A stretch of DNA of 64,000 nucleotides from Sphingomonas sp. TDK1 (GTDB lineage Bacteria > Pseudomonadota > Alphaproteobacteria > Sphingomonadales > Sphingomonadaceae). Each line of letters starts with the position of its first letter. Positions within the stretch are counted from its first letter, which is position 1. The translations under genes and the position numbers were made by a program. The DNA lies in assembly GCF_001650735.1 (NCBI RefSeq), contig NZ_LXVY01000004.1, positions 143,537 to 207,536 on the forward strand, given 5' to 3'. Below the pieces are notes generated by a model. That model did no database searches and was not told the origin of the DNA. It was given only the letters and a program-made list of their open reading frames with translations. This document shows, one piece after another, positions 27,514 to 36,855 of the stretch.

Positions 27514-28930
27514 GAACGGGTCCGGGCGCGGTGTGACGATCGACTTGATGGCGGTGGAACAGCTCGCCACCGATCAATCGTCGCTCAAGGCTGCGGCGGG
27601 GCTGGCGAAGGCCGGAAGATGGTCGGGCATTGGGGCCAGCCGGGACGGAGCGTTGGTCTGGGGCGAGTGTGCTGGATCCGGAGCCAATCCCTATCGGGTC
27701 GCCGCCGACCTGCGCGACATGGGGAGCAAATGCACCTGCCCTTCGCGCAAATTCCCATGCAAGCATGCCCTGGCCCTGCTGTGGGTGCACGCGGAGGCGA
27801 TCCTGCCCTTCCCCGCCGGGGAGACGCCCGAGTGGGTGATCGAATGGCTCGGGCGCAGGCGATCGACCGGTAGCGCGCCGAAGCCGATTGCCGCGGTCAG
27901 CGGCGTACCCAAGACCTCGGCCAATGCCCTGAACGCGGCCAGGAGCGTCGAACCGCAACCCGCTCCCGATCCCAAGGCAGCCGCGCGGCGCGACGCGGCC
28001 AACGCGAAACGCGCCGAAGAGACCGAGCGCGTGATCCTCGGCGCGCTGGAAGCGCTGGAGCAATGGGTCGGCGATCAGCTCCGGCTGGGGCTCGGCGGGT
28101 TCCTCGAGGATGCGACCGCGCGGTGCCGCCGCATCGGGGCGCGGCTGGTCGACGGCAAGGCGGCGGCGCTGGCGGGTCATGTCGACGAATTGCCCGCCCG
28201 CCTGCTGGCACTGCCCCCAAGGGAACGAGTGCGCGGCGCAACGGTGGAGTTGGCGCGGCTGGTGATGCTGGCCCGCGCCTTTCGCGCCGACCCGCGCGAT
28301 CCCGAGTTGCTTCGCGCAGTCGCTTCAGCCGAAAAGCGTGAGGCGCTGCTCGACGATCCGGCGGCGCTGCGGGTAACGACTGCCTGGGAGGTGTTGGCCG
28401 AACAGGTACAGACGCGCCGCGATGGGCTGATCTCTCAGACCACCTGGCTGCTCAACCTGAAGGGCGGCCCGCGCTTTGCGATGCTGCTCGATTACTTTCC
28501 CGCTAGCGCGGGGCGGCGCGGATCGGTCTTCGTGCCGGGCGAGCAGTTCATCGGCGAAATCCTCTTCTACCCTGCCCGCACGCCGTTGCGTGCCGTGCTG
28601 ATCAAGCGCGAGACGGGCGTGATCAACGGACCGCCGCTCGACTGGCCGCAGCCGGACGCGCCGCTGGAGGAGACATTGACTGCTCCGCTCCTCGCAGAAC
28701 CATGGGCCGCCGAGCGGCCGGTCTTGCTGCCGCCGGGCCGTATCGGCTTCGACCGGGCGGGCGCCCCCTGGTGGCAACCGCATGAGGGCAATACGGCGTT
28801 GCCGCTGGCGGAGGAAGCCGGGGGGCTTCTCTCCGGTACCGACCTGACATGCTGCGCCGCGCTCTGGTCGGGGCACCGTCTGGAGATACTGGCGGCGCAG
28901 AGCCCATGGGGGCGAATCGGCCATGGCTGA
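27512..28930 (+). CDS. SWIM zinc-finger protein (first gene of MoxR/VWA operon)
   Basis: A 472-residue protein with a SWIM zinc finger near residues 74-86 (CTCPSRKFPCKH, the CxCx(n)CxH pattern) preceded by a SWIM-type beta region (ASRDGALVWGECAGSGANPY). SWIM fingers bind nucleic acid or protein. A long alpha-helical middle (about 165-320) and a beta-rich C-terminal part follow. Equivalent SWIM proteins begin operons with DUF5691, a MoxR ATPase, DUF5682 and a VWA protein in many bacteria. ATG at 27512 has no Shine-Dalgarno but fits a leaderless start; an internal start near MAVEQLATDQSSL (27548) is the alternative. The end overlaps the next gene by 8 bp. Confidence 0.88.
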   Translation: MNGSGRGVTIDLMAVEQLATDQSSLKAAAGLAKAGRWSGIGASRDGALVWGECAGSGANPYRVAADLRDMGSKCTCPSRKFPCKHALALLWVHAEAILPFPAGETPEWVIEWLGRRRSTGSAPKPIAAVSGVPKTSANALNAARSVEPQPAPDPKAAARRDAANAKRAEETERVILGALEALEQWVGDQLRLGLGGFLEDATARCRRIGARLVDGKAAALAGHVDELPARLLALPPRERVRGATVELARLVMLARAFRADPRDPELLRAVASAEKREALLDDPAALRVTTAWEVLAEQVQTRRDGLISQTTWLLNLKGGPRFAMLLDYFPASAGRRGSVFVPGEQFIGEILFYPARTPLRAVLIKRETGVINGPPLDWPQPDAPLEETLTAPLLAEPWAAERPVLLPPGRIGFDRAGAPWWQPHEGNTALPLAEEAGGLLSGTDLTCCAALWSGHRLEILAAQSPWGRIGHG

Positions 28931-30320
28931 CGCGATCCTGGATGCCCTCGGACCGGTGCTCACCCGCTGGACCATGGGCGGCAGCGCGGTGCGTCACGCC
29001 CCGCCCGTCTGGCGCGAGGCGTTGGAGAGCGACCCCAAAGAGGCCGAGTTGCGATTGCTCGCGCTTTCCGGCCAGTATCTGGGCACGTTGACGGTCAGCC
29101 CGCCTGCGGGCGATCTGCAACCTCGGGGTGATATCCCGGTGCTGGCCTGTCCGCCGCTGCCCGAGATATTCCGCCCCGGCGCGCGCCGCTTGCTCCATGC
29201 ACTCCGTGAGCCGGGGGCTCGGCGCGATCTGCTCAACTTCCTCGACCGGCGCGGCTGGACGCTGCATCCCGGCGACTGGATGCCGCGCCCCGGTGACGAC
29301 GTGCCCCCGGTCTATGCGCCTTGGCAGGACTGGGCGGCGACTGCCGCTTCGGCCGGGGCGGAGGAATTGACCGCCGACACATGGGGCGAATTCGGCCCCG
29401 CCGCACGGCTGGCCGCGCTCATGGACTTGCGGGGGCATGATGCCGCCGCGGCCACCGCACTGCTGCTCCTGAAGATCGCGGGCGAACCCGCCGACCATCG
29501 CGTCCGCCTGCTTCAGACGCTGGTGCTGGGCCTGTCCGAGAATGATCGGCCGCTGCTCGAACTATTGGCTTCCGGCGACCGGGCGCCGCGCGTCCGGGCG
29601 CTGGCCACGGCGTTCATCGAAGGGCTGAACGGCAGGACATCCCATCAGGACGAAGAGGATGCGGCGAAGCTGGCGGCGTTCTTCGCGGTCCAGACAAGGG
29701 GGCTGCTGCGGCGGACCCGCGTGATCGAACCGCTGCCGCCCAAGAACATCGTCTATCGCAACCGCCGCACCGACCTGTTCGACACGGTATCGTTCGACGG
29801 TTTCGCCCGGACGCTCGGGCTGGAGGGCACCGAACTGGTCGCGATCTGGCCATGGGGCGGCGATGCGCTGCTCGACCAGGGCTTCGCGCAGATGGTGGCA
29901 CGCTCCGCTGCCGATCCGGTCGTCGCCGCGACGGCCGACGCGCTGACCCTGGCGAAGACGATCGACAGTGACGCGCTGGAGATGCTCCTGCCGCGCCTGA
30001 CCGCAGGGCAACGCCACGTCGCCGCCGAACGGCTGGTCCGCGCGAACGGCGCGACGTTCGATATGGTGCGCGCCATCGCGGGCGGCGACGGCTGCATCGA
30101 CGATGCGATCCATATGCCTGCAGGGATGGCGCTGCTGGGCGCGCTGGAGGCGGGAGGCGATCAGGCCGACGAATTGCTGGCGCTCGGCCTGATCGCCTCC
30201 CGCAAGGCGGCGGGGCAAGCCCTGGACCAACTGGTGGTGGTGGGGCTGATCGCCTCCGATCCGCGCCTTGACATGCTGCGGCTGAACGCCGCGCTCGAGA
30301 ACAGGAGACCGACCGAATGA
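28923..30320 (+). CDS. DUF5691 family protein
   Basis: A 465-residue, mostly helical protein. Recognisable features are the N-terminal ALGPVLTRWTMGG segment, the WxxHPGDWMPRPGD-like region near residue 120, and leucine-rich helical repeats from about 170 onward (LKIAGEPADHRVRLLQTLVL). A conserved SRKAAGQALDQLVVVGLIAS segment is near the end. The match to DUF5691 is by operon position and these patterns. It is likely a scaffold or adaptor for the MoxR ATPase; no catalytic motif is visible. It overlaps the SWIM gene by 8 bp and the ATPase gene by 4 bp, so translation is coupled. Confidence 0.8.
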   Translation: MADAILDALGPVLTRWTMGGSAVRHAPPVWREALESDPKEAELRLLALSGQYLGTLTVSPPAGDLQPRGDIPVLACPPLPEIFRPGARRLLHALREPGARRDLLNFLDRRGWTLHPGDWMPRPGDDVPPVYAPWQDWAATAASAGAEELTADTWGEFGPAARLAALMDLRGHDAAAATALLLLKIAGEPADHRVRLLQTLVLGLSENDRPLLELLASGDRAPRVRALATAFIEGLNGRTSHQDEEDAAKLAAFFAVQTRGLLRRTRVIEPLPPKNIVYRNRRTDLFDTVSFDGFARTLGLEGTELVAIWPWGGDALLDQGFAQMVARSAADPVVAATADALTLAKTIDSDALEMLLPRLTAGQRHVAAERLVRANGATFDMVRAIAGGDGCIDDAIHMPAGMALLGALEAGGDQADELLALGLIASRKAAGQALDQLVVVGLIASDPRLDMLRLNAALENRRPTE

Positions 30321-31396
30321 GCGAGACGCTGCGCCTGCCCGCCGAGAAGGTTTATGCTGGCGAGCTTGCCGCCCTCGCAGTGGAGGATGCCGACCGGCGT
30401 CCGCCCGGCTGGGCAGTGTCACCGAAGCGCGTCGTCACCTATCTGATGGGCGGCACGGCCCCAGACGGCACCACGATCATGCCGAAATATATCGGCGACC
30501 GGCGGCTGATCGAGACGGCGGTGGCGACGCTGGCGACCGATCGCGCGCTGCTGCTTCTCGGCGTGCCGGGAACCGCCAAGTCCTGGGTGTCCGAACATCT
30601 GTCGGCCGCCATCACCGGCGATTCGACGATGGTGATCCAGTGCACCGCCGGGACCGACGAGAACCAAGTCCGCTATGGCTGGAACTATGCGCAACTGCTC
30701 GCCCATGGTCCCAGCCGGGAGGCACTGGTCCCGACTCCGTTGATGCGCGCGATGGAGACGGGCAAGCTGTGCCGCATGGAGGAGCTGACCCGGATGGGAT
30801 CGGATGTGCAGGACACGCTTATCACCGTTCTGTCCGAGAAAATGATGCCGATCCCCGAACTGAACGGTGCGGTCTATGCCCATCGCGGCTTCAATATCAT
30901 CGCCACCGCCAACAACCGCGACAAGGGCGTCAACGAACTGAGTTCGGCACTCAAGCGGCGTTTCAACGTCGTCGTCCTGCCGCTGCCCGACAGCGCGGAT
31001 GCAGAGGTGGCGATCATCGTCAAGCGCGTGGCTGAGATGGCACACAGCCTGGACCTGCCTGCACCGAAGAACGTCGCCGAGGAAGTCGCGCGCGTCGTCG
31101 CGATCTTCCGCGAACTGCGATCGGGCTCGACCGAGGATGGCAAGGTCGCGCTGAAATCCCCTTCGGGCGGACTTTCCACCGCCGAGGCGATTGGCGTGAT
31201 GGTCGGCGGCATCAGCCAGGCTACCTTCTTCAACGACGGTCGCCTTACCCCCGACATGCTGGCCGCCAACATGATGGGCGCGGTGGTGAAGGACCCGGTG
31301 CAGGACAAGGCTGTGCTGGGCGAGTATCTGGAAACCGTGTTGAAGAAGCGCCGCGGGTTCGAGGGCTACTACGCCTCGCTGAGCGAACTGATCTGA
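30317..31396 (+). CDS. MoxR-type AAA+ ATPase
   Basis: A 359-residue AAA+ protein with Walker A GVPGTAKS near residue 81, an acidic Walker B-like MEELTRM near 150, and sensor I IIATANNRDKG. It has the helix-2/pre-sensor inserts of the MoxR clade. MoxR ATPases work with VWA-domain partners to remodel or mature substrate proteins. The first Walker B acid is replaced: RMEEL rather than the usual DE pair after four hydrophobics, still with the catalytic glutamate. It overlaps DUF5691 (ATGA) and lies 4 bp from the DUF5682 gene. Confidence 0.93.
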   Translation: MSETLRLPAEKVYAGELAALAVEDADRRPPGWAVSPKRVVTYLMGGTAPDGTTIMPKYIGDRRLIETAVATLATDRALLLLGVPGTAKSWVSEHLSAAITGDSTMVIQCTAGTDENQVRYGWNYAQLLAHGPSREALVPTPLMRAMETGKLCRMEELTRMGSDVQDTLITVLSEKMMPIPELNGAVYAHRGFNIIATANNRDKGVNELSSALKRRFNVVVLPLPDSADAEVAIIVKRVAEMAHSLDLPAPKNVAEEVARVVAIFRELRSGSTEDGKVALKSPSGGLSTAEAIGVMVGGISQATFFNDGRLTPDMLAANMMGAVVKDPVQDKAVLGEYLETVLKKRRGFEGYYASLSELI

Positions 31397-31400
31397 CGCG

Positions 31401-33650
31401 ATGGCGGCCGAGGTATCACTGTTCGGCATTCGCCACCACGGCCCTGGTTCGGCGCGGCGCCTGGTGGAAGCGCTAGACACGCTCCGGCCGGTGACGGTGC
31501 TGATCGAGGGACCGGTAGATGCCTCGCACCTGCTGCCGATGCTGGCCGATCCGGCGATGACGACGCCGGTGGCGCTGCTGACCTATGCCGAGGATGATCC
31601 CGCGAACGCCTGCTTCTTCCCGCTTGCGGACTATTCGCCCGAATATCAAGCGGCGCGCTGGGCGGTGACGCATGGCGCAGAGGTGCGCTTTATCGACCTT
31701 CCCGCTTCCGACCGACTTGGGGAGCGGCTGGGCGACCATCAGGGCGACGAAAGCATCGAGATCGGCAAGGAGCAGGAGGCCGTGGCCGACGCCGATCCGA
31801 TCGCCCGCGATCCGATCGGCGTGCTGGCCATGGCGGCGGGGTATGACGATGGCGAATCCTGGTGGACCGACGTCATCGAAGAGAACCCCGCCTCGGCATC
31901 GGTATTCGCGGCGGTGGCCGACGCCATGACCGCGCTGCGCAGCGAAGCCGCCCCCCCGTCGGGGCGAGACGCGGCGCGGGAAGCGCATATGCGCATCGAA
32001 ATCGCGCGCGCTACCAAAGTCAGCGATGGCCCTGTCGCCGTGGTGTGCGGCGCATGGCACGTTCCCGCGCTTGCCGCCAAGGTCAGCCTCTCCGCCGACC
32101 GTGCCTTGCTCAAAGGGCGCCCCAAGGTAAAGACCAAGGCGACCTGGGCACCGTGGACCGCGCCGCGCCTTGCCCGTGAATGCGGCTATGGCGCCGGAGT
32201 GGTTGCCCCGGGATGGTGCGCGCATCTCTGGGACACGCGCCACGCCGATGATCGCGACGCGATCTGGCTCGCCCGTATCGCGCGGGTGATGCGCGAACAT
32301 GGTCACTTCGTTTCCACCGCATCGGTGATCGAAGCGCAGCGGCTGGGCCATGCGCTGGCCGCCCTGCGCACGCGTCCCCATCCCGGCTTCGAGGAACTGC
32401 GCGAGGCGGCGATCGCCTGCCTCTGCCAGGGCAACCGTGATATATGGGACGACATCGCGGCCGAACTCATGATCGGGTCGGCGGTCGGGGTGATCCCCGC
32501 CGACACGCCGCTAGCCCCGCTGCTGGAGGATCTGCAACGCCAGCAAAAGGCGACGCGGCTGAAGCCCGAAGCGCTGGAACGTGTACTGACGCTCGACCTG
32601 CGCAGCGACAGCGGGCTGGCGCGCTCGACGCTGCTGCACCGGCTGGATGTCCTGGACGTGCCCTGGGGCCGTTTAGCCGACGCCGGGCGCAGCCGCGGCA
32701 CGTTTCGCGAAAATTGGATCTTGGCTTGGCAGCCCGAATTTGCCGTTTGCTTGGTCGAGAACCTCGTCCATGGCTCGACCATCGCAGAGGCCGCCAACGC
32801 AAAGCTGACAGAGGCGATGCGAGCGGAGATTGACCTCGGCCCGCTGGCGGAGTTGGTGCGCGGTGCGATGATGGCCGCCCTGCCGCACGCGACCCAGACC
32901 GGTATCGCGCTGCTCGAAGACAGGGCCGCGCTAACCAGCGACTGTCAGGCGCTGCTCGACGCCATGCCGCCCATGGCCGACATCCTGCGCTATGGCGAGG
33001 CACGAAGCGGGACGGTCGCGCATCTTGCCGGACTGATGCCGCGCATCGTGGTGCAGGCGTCGCTGGCCTTCCCCTACGCCGCGCGGAACCTGGACGCCGA
33101 AGCGGCCGGGTCCCTGCGCGGCGCAATCCTGGCGGCGGAAGGGGCAATCCAACTGGCAGAGCTAGCGCCGGACGTGGTCGCGACCTGGCATGCGGCGTTG
33201 CGCAAACTGTTCGACGACGATCAGACGACCCGCCTGATCGCCGGGTCCGCCGCGCGCCTGCTCTACGAGGCGGAGGAACTGTCCGCAGACGAGGCCGCCT
33301 TGCTGCTCGCCCGTATGCTATCACCCGGAGCGCCCGTCACCGAGGCCGCAGGCTATTTCGAAGGCTTTCTGGAGGGTGCGGGGCAACGGCTGATCCATGA
33401 CGCGGCCTTGCGCGAGGCAGTCGATGCCTGGCTCTCGACACTGGAAGAGGAAGCGTTCGTCGCCAACCTGCCGTTGTTCCGGCGGGTCTTCTCCGCGCTC
33501 GACCGCAACGAGCGTCGGCGGTTGATGGACGCCGCGCTGGGACGATCCGGCAACGGTGCGCGTGACTATCGGCTGTTGCCGGGAGCCGCTGCGATCTGGC
33601 CCGCGCACGAAGCCCGCGTGATCGCGCTGATGACGGGAACGCGGCAATGA
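31401..33650 (+). CDS. DUF5682 family protein
   Basis: A 749-residue protein whose N-terminus FGIRHHGPGSARRLVEAL, followed by TVLIEGPVDASHLL, is the hallmark of DUF5682. It resembles TraB/GumN/erythromycin-esterase-like folds, where histidine and acidic residues suggest a hydrolase or metal site. A second conserved region is VCGAWHVPAL near residue 220 (GxWHxP), which would complete such a site. The remainder is helical with many leucines. No signal peptide, so cytoplasmic. The enzymatic role is unproven. It overlaps the VWA gene by 4 bp. Confidence 0.87.
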   Translation: MAAEVSLFGIRHHGPGSARRLVEALDTLRPVTVLIEGPVDASHLLPMLADPAMTTPVALLTYAEDDPANACFFPLADYSPEYQAARWAVTHGAEVRFIDLPASDRLGERLGDHQGDESIEIGKEQEAVADADPIARDPIGVLAMAAGYDDGESWWTDVIEENPASASVFAAVADAMTALRSEAAPPSGRDAAREAHMRIEIARATKVSDGPVAVVCGAWHVPALAAKVSLSADRALLKGRPKVKTKATWAPWTAPRLARECGYGAGVVAPGWCAHLWDTRHADDRDAIWLARIARVMREHGHFVSTASVIEAQRLGHALAALRTRPHPGFEELREAAIACLCQGNRDIWDDIAAELMIGSAVGVIPADTPLAPLLEDLQRQQKATRLKPEALERVLTLDLRSDSGLARSTLLHRLDVLDVPWGRLADAGRSRGTFRENWILAWQPEFAVCLVENLVHGSTIAEAANAKLTEAMRAEIDLGPLAELVRGAMMAALPHATQTGIALLEDRAALTSDCQALLDAMPPMADILRYGEARSGTVAHLAGLMPRIVVQASLAFPYAARNLDAEAAGSLRGAILAAEGAIQLAELAPDVVATWHAALRKLFDDDQTTRLIAGSAARLLYEAEELSADEAALLLARMLSPGAPVTEAAGYFEGFLEGAGQRLIHDAALREAVDAWLSTLEEEAFVANLPLFRRVFSALDRNERRRLMDAALGRSGNGARDYRLLPGAAAIWPAHEARVIALMTGTRQ

Positions 33651-34819
33651 ACGAGGACGAACGCCGCCGCCGCTGGACGCTCGCCCTGGGCCTCGATGAT
33701 GCAGGCGAAGCGGGCGCTCCGCTGTCCGACAGCGATCGCCGCATGTCGAGGGCGCTGTCGGCGCTCTACGGCAGCGGCGAAGAGGAGAAGAAGGGGCGCG
33801 GCGGCCTTGGCGGATCGGCACCGCGCGTCGCAAAATGGCTGGGCGATATTCGCGACTTCTTCCCCGCACAGGTCGTTCAAGTCATTCAGAAGGACGCGTT
33901 CGATCGCAAGGGATTGCGCCAGATGCTGCTGGAGCCGGAGTTTCTGGCGACGGTCGAAGCGGATGTAAACCTGATCGCCGACCTCGTCGCCTTGCGCGGG
34001 GTGATGCCGGAGAAGACCAGGGAGACGGCGCGTGTCGTGATCGCGAAGGTGGTTGCGGAACTGCTCGCCCGGCTTGAAGCACGCACGGCCGACGCGATCC
34101 GTGGTGCGCTCGATCGCTCCCGCCGGACCAAGCGCCCGCGGTTCGCCGATATCGACTGGCCGCGCACCATCCGCGCCAATCTCCGCCATTATCAACCCGA
34201 CCATCGCACGATGATTCCCGAGCGCCTGATCGGCTTCATGCGCCAGCAGCGGCGCATCGTCGATCTTGACGAGGTAATCCTGTGCGTCGACCAGTCGGGA
34301 TCAATGGCCAGTTCGGTGGTCTATGCCTCGATCTTCGCGGCCGTCATGGCATCGCTGCCGGTGGTCGCCACGAAGCTCGTCTGCTTCGACACGGCGATCG
34401 TCGACTTAACCGAGGAACTGGCTGATCCGGTCGAGGTGCTGTTCGGCATCCAGCTGGGCGGTGGCACCGATATCGACCAGGCCGTCGCCTATTGCGAGGA
34501 TCGGATCGAACGGCCTGGCAAGGCGCATCTGATACTTATCACCGATCTTTACGAAGGCGGCGATGCCGAGGCGTTGGTCGACCGGCTTGCACGACTGGCG
34601 GTTTCGGGCGTCAACGTGATCGTGCTGCTCGCGCTCACCGATACGGGGCGCCCCTCCTATGATCCGCATCTTGCGGGGCGGGTGGCGGCACTGGGTATCC
34701 CCGTGTTCGCCTGCACCCCCGACCACTTTCCCGACCTGATGGCCACCGCGCTTCGCCGCGAGGACGTACATGGCTGGGCCGCCGATCGCGACATCAAGCT
34801 GGTTCGATCGGATAAGTAA
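33647..34819 (+). CDS. VWA-domain protein (MoxR partner)
   Basis: A 390-residue protein. The N-terminal about 190 residues are helical and charged; a von Willebrand A domain follows with an intact MIDAS: DQSGSM near residue 214, GGGTD (LGGGTDIDQAV) and ITDLYEGG. MoxR/VWA pairs form ATP-driven remodelling machines, and an intact MIDAS implies Mg-dependent binding of a partner. It is the last gene of the five-gene operon; no clear terminator follows within 50 bp. Confidence 0.93.
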   Translation: MNEDERRRRWTLALGLDDAGEAGAPLSDSDRRMSRALSALYGSGEEEKKGRGGLGGSAPRVAKWLGDIRDFFPAQVVQVIQKDAFDRKGLRQMLLEPEFLATVEADVNLIADLVALRGVMPEKTRETARVVIAKVVAELLARLEARTADAIRGALDRSRRTKRPRFADIDWPRTIRANLRHYQPDHRTMIPERLIGFMRQQRRIVDLDEVILCVDQSGSMASSVVYASIFAAVMASLPVVATKLVCFDTAIVDLTEELADPVEVLFGIQLGGGTDIDQAVAYCEDRIERPGKAHLILITDLYEGGDAEALVDRLARLAVSGVNVIVLLALTDTGRPSYDPHLAGRVAALGIPVFACTPDHFPDLMATALRREDVHGWAADRDIKLVRSDK

Positions 34820-34870
34820 GGCCGCACGGGCCGCCGCGAAACGAACGTCACACCGGCCTCGGCATCCAGA

Positions 34871-34943
34871 TTTCCCAGCGACCCGAGTGCCCAGCGCTTG
34901 CACCTCGGGTGCGCCATTCCTGATCATGGGCCGTTTTCTGCCA
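34871..34943. repeat. imperfect direct repeat copy A, left flank of RNA-repair locus
   Basis: About 73 bp that aligns with 41976-42048 at roughly 80 percent identity, with two 1-nt indels. Shared blocks include GAGTGCCCAGCGC, CACCTCGGG and GCGCCATT. It lies between the end of the VWA gene and the end of rtcA. It also contains TCGGGTGCGCCA (34905-34916), identical to the last 12 nt of tRNA-Arg. Confidence 0.75.
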
Positions 34944-35002
34944 GTTCCTGTGCCACCCAGCCGGAAAGCAATGGGCAATGCCTCACTGGGCCCAGCGTTC
35001 GA

Positions 35003-36025
35003 TTACCTCGTCCGCTCTTGCGCCAGATGAAACCCGTTCGGCTGATGTTCGAAGGCCCACCGACGTCCGGTAAAGCGCGCGATGATGTCGCACGCCGTCA
35101 GGGCGTGCTGGCTCGGCTTTACCGTCGTGAAGCGGCCCCCACCCGCCAGCGCGAACGGAAGCAGCAGTTGGTCCGCCAGATAGGGTCCCGCGAACGCCTC
35201 CGAAGACAGGAACCCCGCCATGCGATGCGCGGCCGTCTTCGCGAGCGATTCCGCCGACACGCCGAGCCGGCCGAACCCGCTGACGATCTCGGTCGCATGT
35301 TCGAATTCCGCCTCCAGCAACAGCGTGTTGCCCGGGCCCTGCTCGTCGGGAAGCTGGCGGACAGCGAATGCCTCCTCTGGCCATTCCGGCAACAGCCGGC
35401 GCGCCGTCGCGAGTTCGCGTTCGGCGATGTTGAACGGCAGCGCCGCGAACAGCGCGGTCGCCGATACCGAGCGGAGCGCACCGCGATCGATGCAATCGAT
35501 CGGCGTCAGCTTCCCCGGCACGATATCCGCCTCGATCCGCCCGCCGCCGCGCGGGTAGAAGCCATGACGCACGAGCCGGAGTTCGATCTGCGCGCCCATC
35601 CGGCGGAGCACCGGCGCGAACGCCTTGGCGACGAACTCGAAGGGCGGCGCCAGCATGTTGTGCGTGCCGCCTTCGAGCACGAGCCGCGACGGTCCGTCTG
35701 CCAGCAGCAGCGGCATCAGCAGCGTCTGGAGCACCAGCCCGGTGCTGCCGGCAGTGCCGACCGCGAACTTGTATTCGCCCGGCACGACCTTGCCGGGTAT
35801 GAAACTGAAATCGGCCGCGCCCACCGCCACGCCCTCGCAGGTCGCCCCACCGATAGCGCACGCGGCCTCGATCGCGGTGACGTGCTGGCGCATCAGCCCC
35901 GGCTTCGAGCGCTTGCCGCGCGCATTGGTGATGCGGAAGGGCTGGCCGGTGACCAGCGACAGCGCGCACGCATTGCGCACCACCTGCCCCCCGCCCTCGC
36001 CTTCCGATCCGTCGATGATGATCAT
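35003..36025 (-). CDS. rtcA: RNA 3'-terminal phosphate cyclase
   Basis: Converts RNA 3'-phosphate to a 2',3'-cyclic phosphate via a covalent AMP-histidine intermediate. The 340-residue protein starts MIIIDGSEGEGGGQVVRNAC, a family signature, with RSKPGLMRQH next and the YPRGGGRIEA motif in the middle. The histidine in KPSQHALTACD near residue 305 is the likely nucleotidyl acceptor. ATG at 36025 overlaps the stop of the RlaP gene (ATGA). Last gene of the rsr-Y RNA-rtcB-rlaP-rtcA operon. Confidence 0.96.
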   Translation of the reverse strand: MIIIDGSEGEGGGQVVRNACALSLVTGQPFRITNARGKRSKPGLMRQHVTAIEAACAIGGATCEGVAVGAADFSFIPGKVVPGEYKFAVGTAGSTGLVLQTLLMPLLLADGPSRLVLEGGTHNMLAPPFEFVAKAFAPVLRRMGAQIELRLVRHGFYPRGGGRIEADIVPGKLTPIDCIDRGALRSVSATALFAALPFNIAERELATARRLLPEWPEEAFAVRQLPDEQGPGNTLLLEAEFEHATEIVSGFGRLGVSAESLAKTAAHRMAGFLSSEAFAGPYLADQLLLPFALAGGGRFTTVKPSQHALTACDIIARFTGRRWAFEHQPNGFHLAQERTR

Positions 36026-36813
36026 GTGTTTGCCATTTCAAGAAAAAGTGCATTCGCGCGGCCGACGAAGTCGTCGCGCAGGGCGCGGACCGGCAAGTCG
36101 CCTGCCCGCTCCAATTCGCTGCGGATCAGTGCATCCAGATCGGGCAGACGGGTGCCGTTCGCCCGCTCGTTGGTGCGCGCCTTCGCTTCGACGAGCTCAG
36201 CAATCTGCACCGCCAGCGCCGCCGGCAGATCGCTGACCGCGACCAGCGCCTGCAGGTTCATCGGCGGCCGCGCCTTCGGATTCACCCGAAGCGCGCGGAT
36301 GGTGAGCGCCGGGCGCAGCGCGTAGAAATATTTCGTCACCGGCACCGCATCGTCGCCGTCCAGCCAGCGCTCGGCCGCCTGGCGCCCGGCGCTTGCATAG
36401 TGGTGCGCGAGCGCCCGCGGGTTCAGCAGATCGTCCGCCAGCGCCGCCAGCCGCGCCATGAATGGATCGGCGGGTCGATAGTGGATCGGCGACTGCATCC
36501 ACTCGCTCACGGTAGCATTCGACTTGAGCAGCAGCCCCAGCGCCTTGCGGACGTCCCAGCCATTGAGATCGATCTCGTCGACGATCGGCTGCTCGATCAC
36601 GTCACGCCCCGGCGCCAGCGAGAGATACCAGTCGCGCGGCCGTTGATAGAGGAAGCGCACGTCATAGTCGCTGTCGGGGGACGGAAATCCCCAGGCGCGC
36701 GAGCCGGACTCGATCGCAAGCAGCAAGCGCACGCCGTTGCGCGCCTCGATGTCAGCAAGGCGCGCGTCGATCTCGCGGCGGATGTCGGGGGCGATCGCCC
36801 CTTGGAAGGTCAT
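36022..36813 (-). CDS. RlaP-type nucleotidyltransferase of RNA-repair operons
   Basis: A 263-residue member of the DNA polymerase beta nucleotidyltransferase superfamily. It has GSRAWGFPSPDSDYDVRFLY (residues about 36-55), giving the GS and DxD metal motif, and a helical domain with KYFYALRPALTIRAL and PPMNLQAL. This matches the RlaP/YcgL family found in RNA-repair operons with rtcB and rtcA. It would transfer a nucleotide or nucleotides to a damaged RNA end; the exact reaction is unknown. It follows rtcB by 42 bp and overlaps rtcA by 4 bp. Confidence 0.85.
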   Translation of the reverse strand: MTFQGAIAPDIRREIDARLADIEARNGVRLLLAIESGSRAWGFPSPDSDYDVRFLYQRPRDWYLSLAPGRDVIEQPIVDEIDLNGWDVRKALGLLLKSNATVSEWMQSPIHYRPADPFMARLAALADDLLNPRALAHHYASAGRQAAERWLDGDDAVPVTKYFYALRPALTIRALRVNPKARPPMNLQALVAVSDLPAALAVQIAELVEAKARTNERANGTRLPDLDALIRSELERAGDLPVRALRDDFVGRANALFLEMANT

Positions 36814-36855
36814 GATCCGTATCCCAATTTTCAGGCGCGGGATGTGCGCGAAGGG

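Noticed and set aside
31401..33650. Calling DUF5682 an erythromycin esterase or TraB protease
   Set aside because: Only short motif likeness (RHH, GxWHxP) was seen; catalytic identity cannot be supported.
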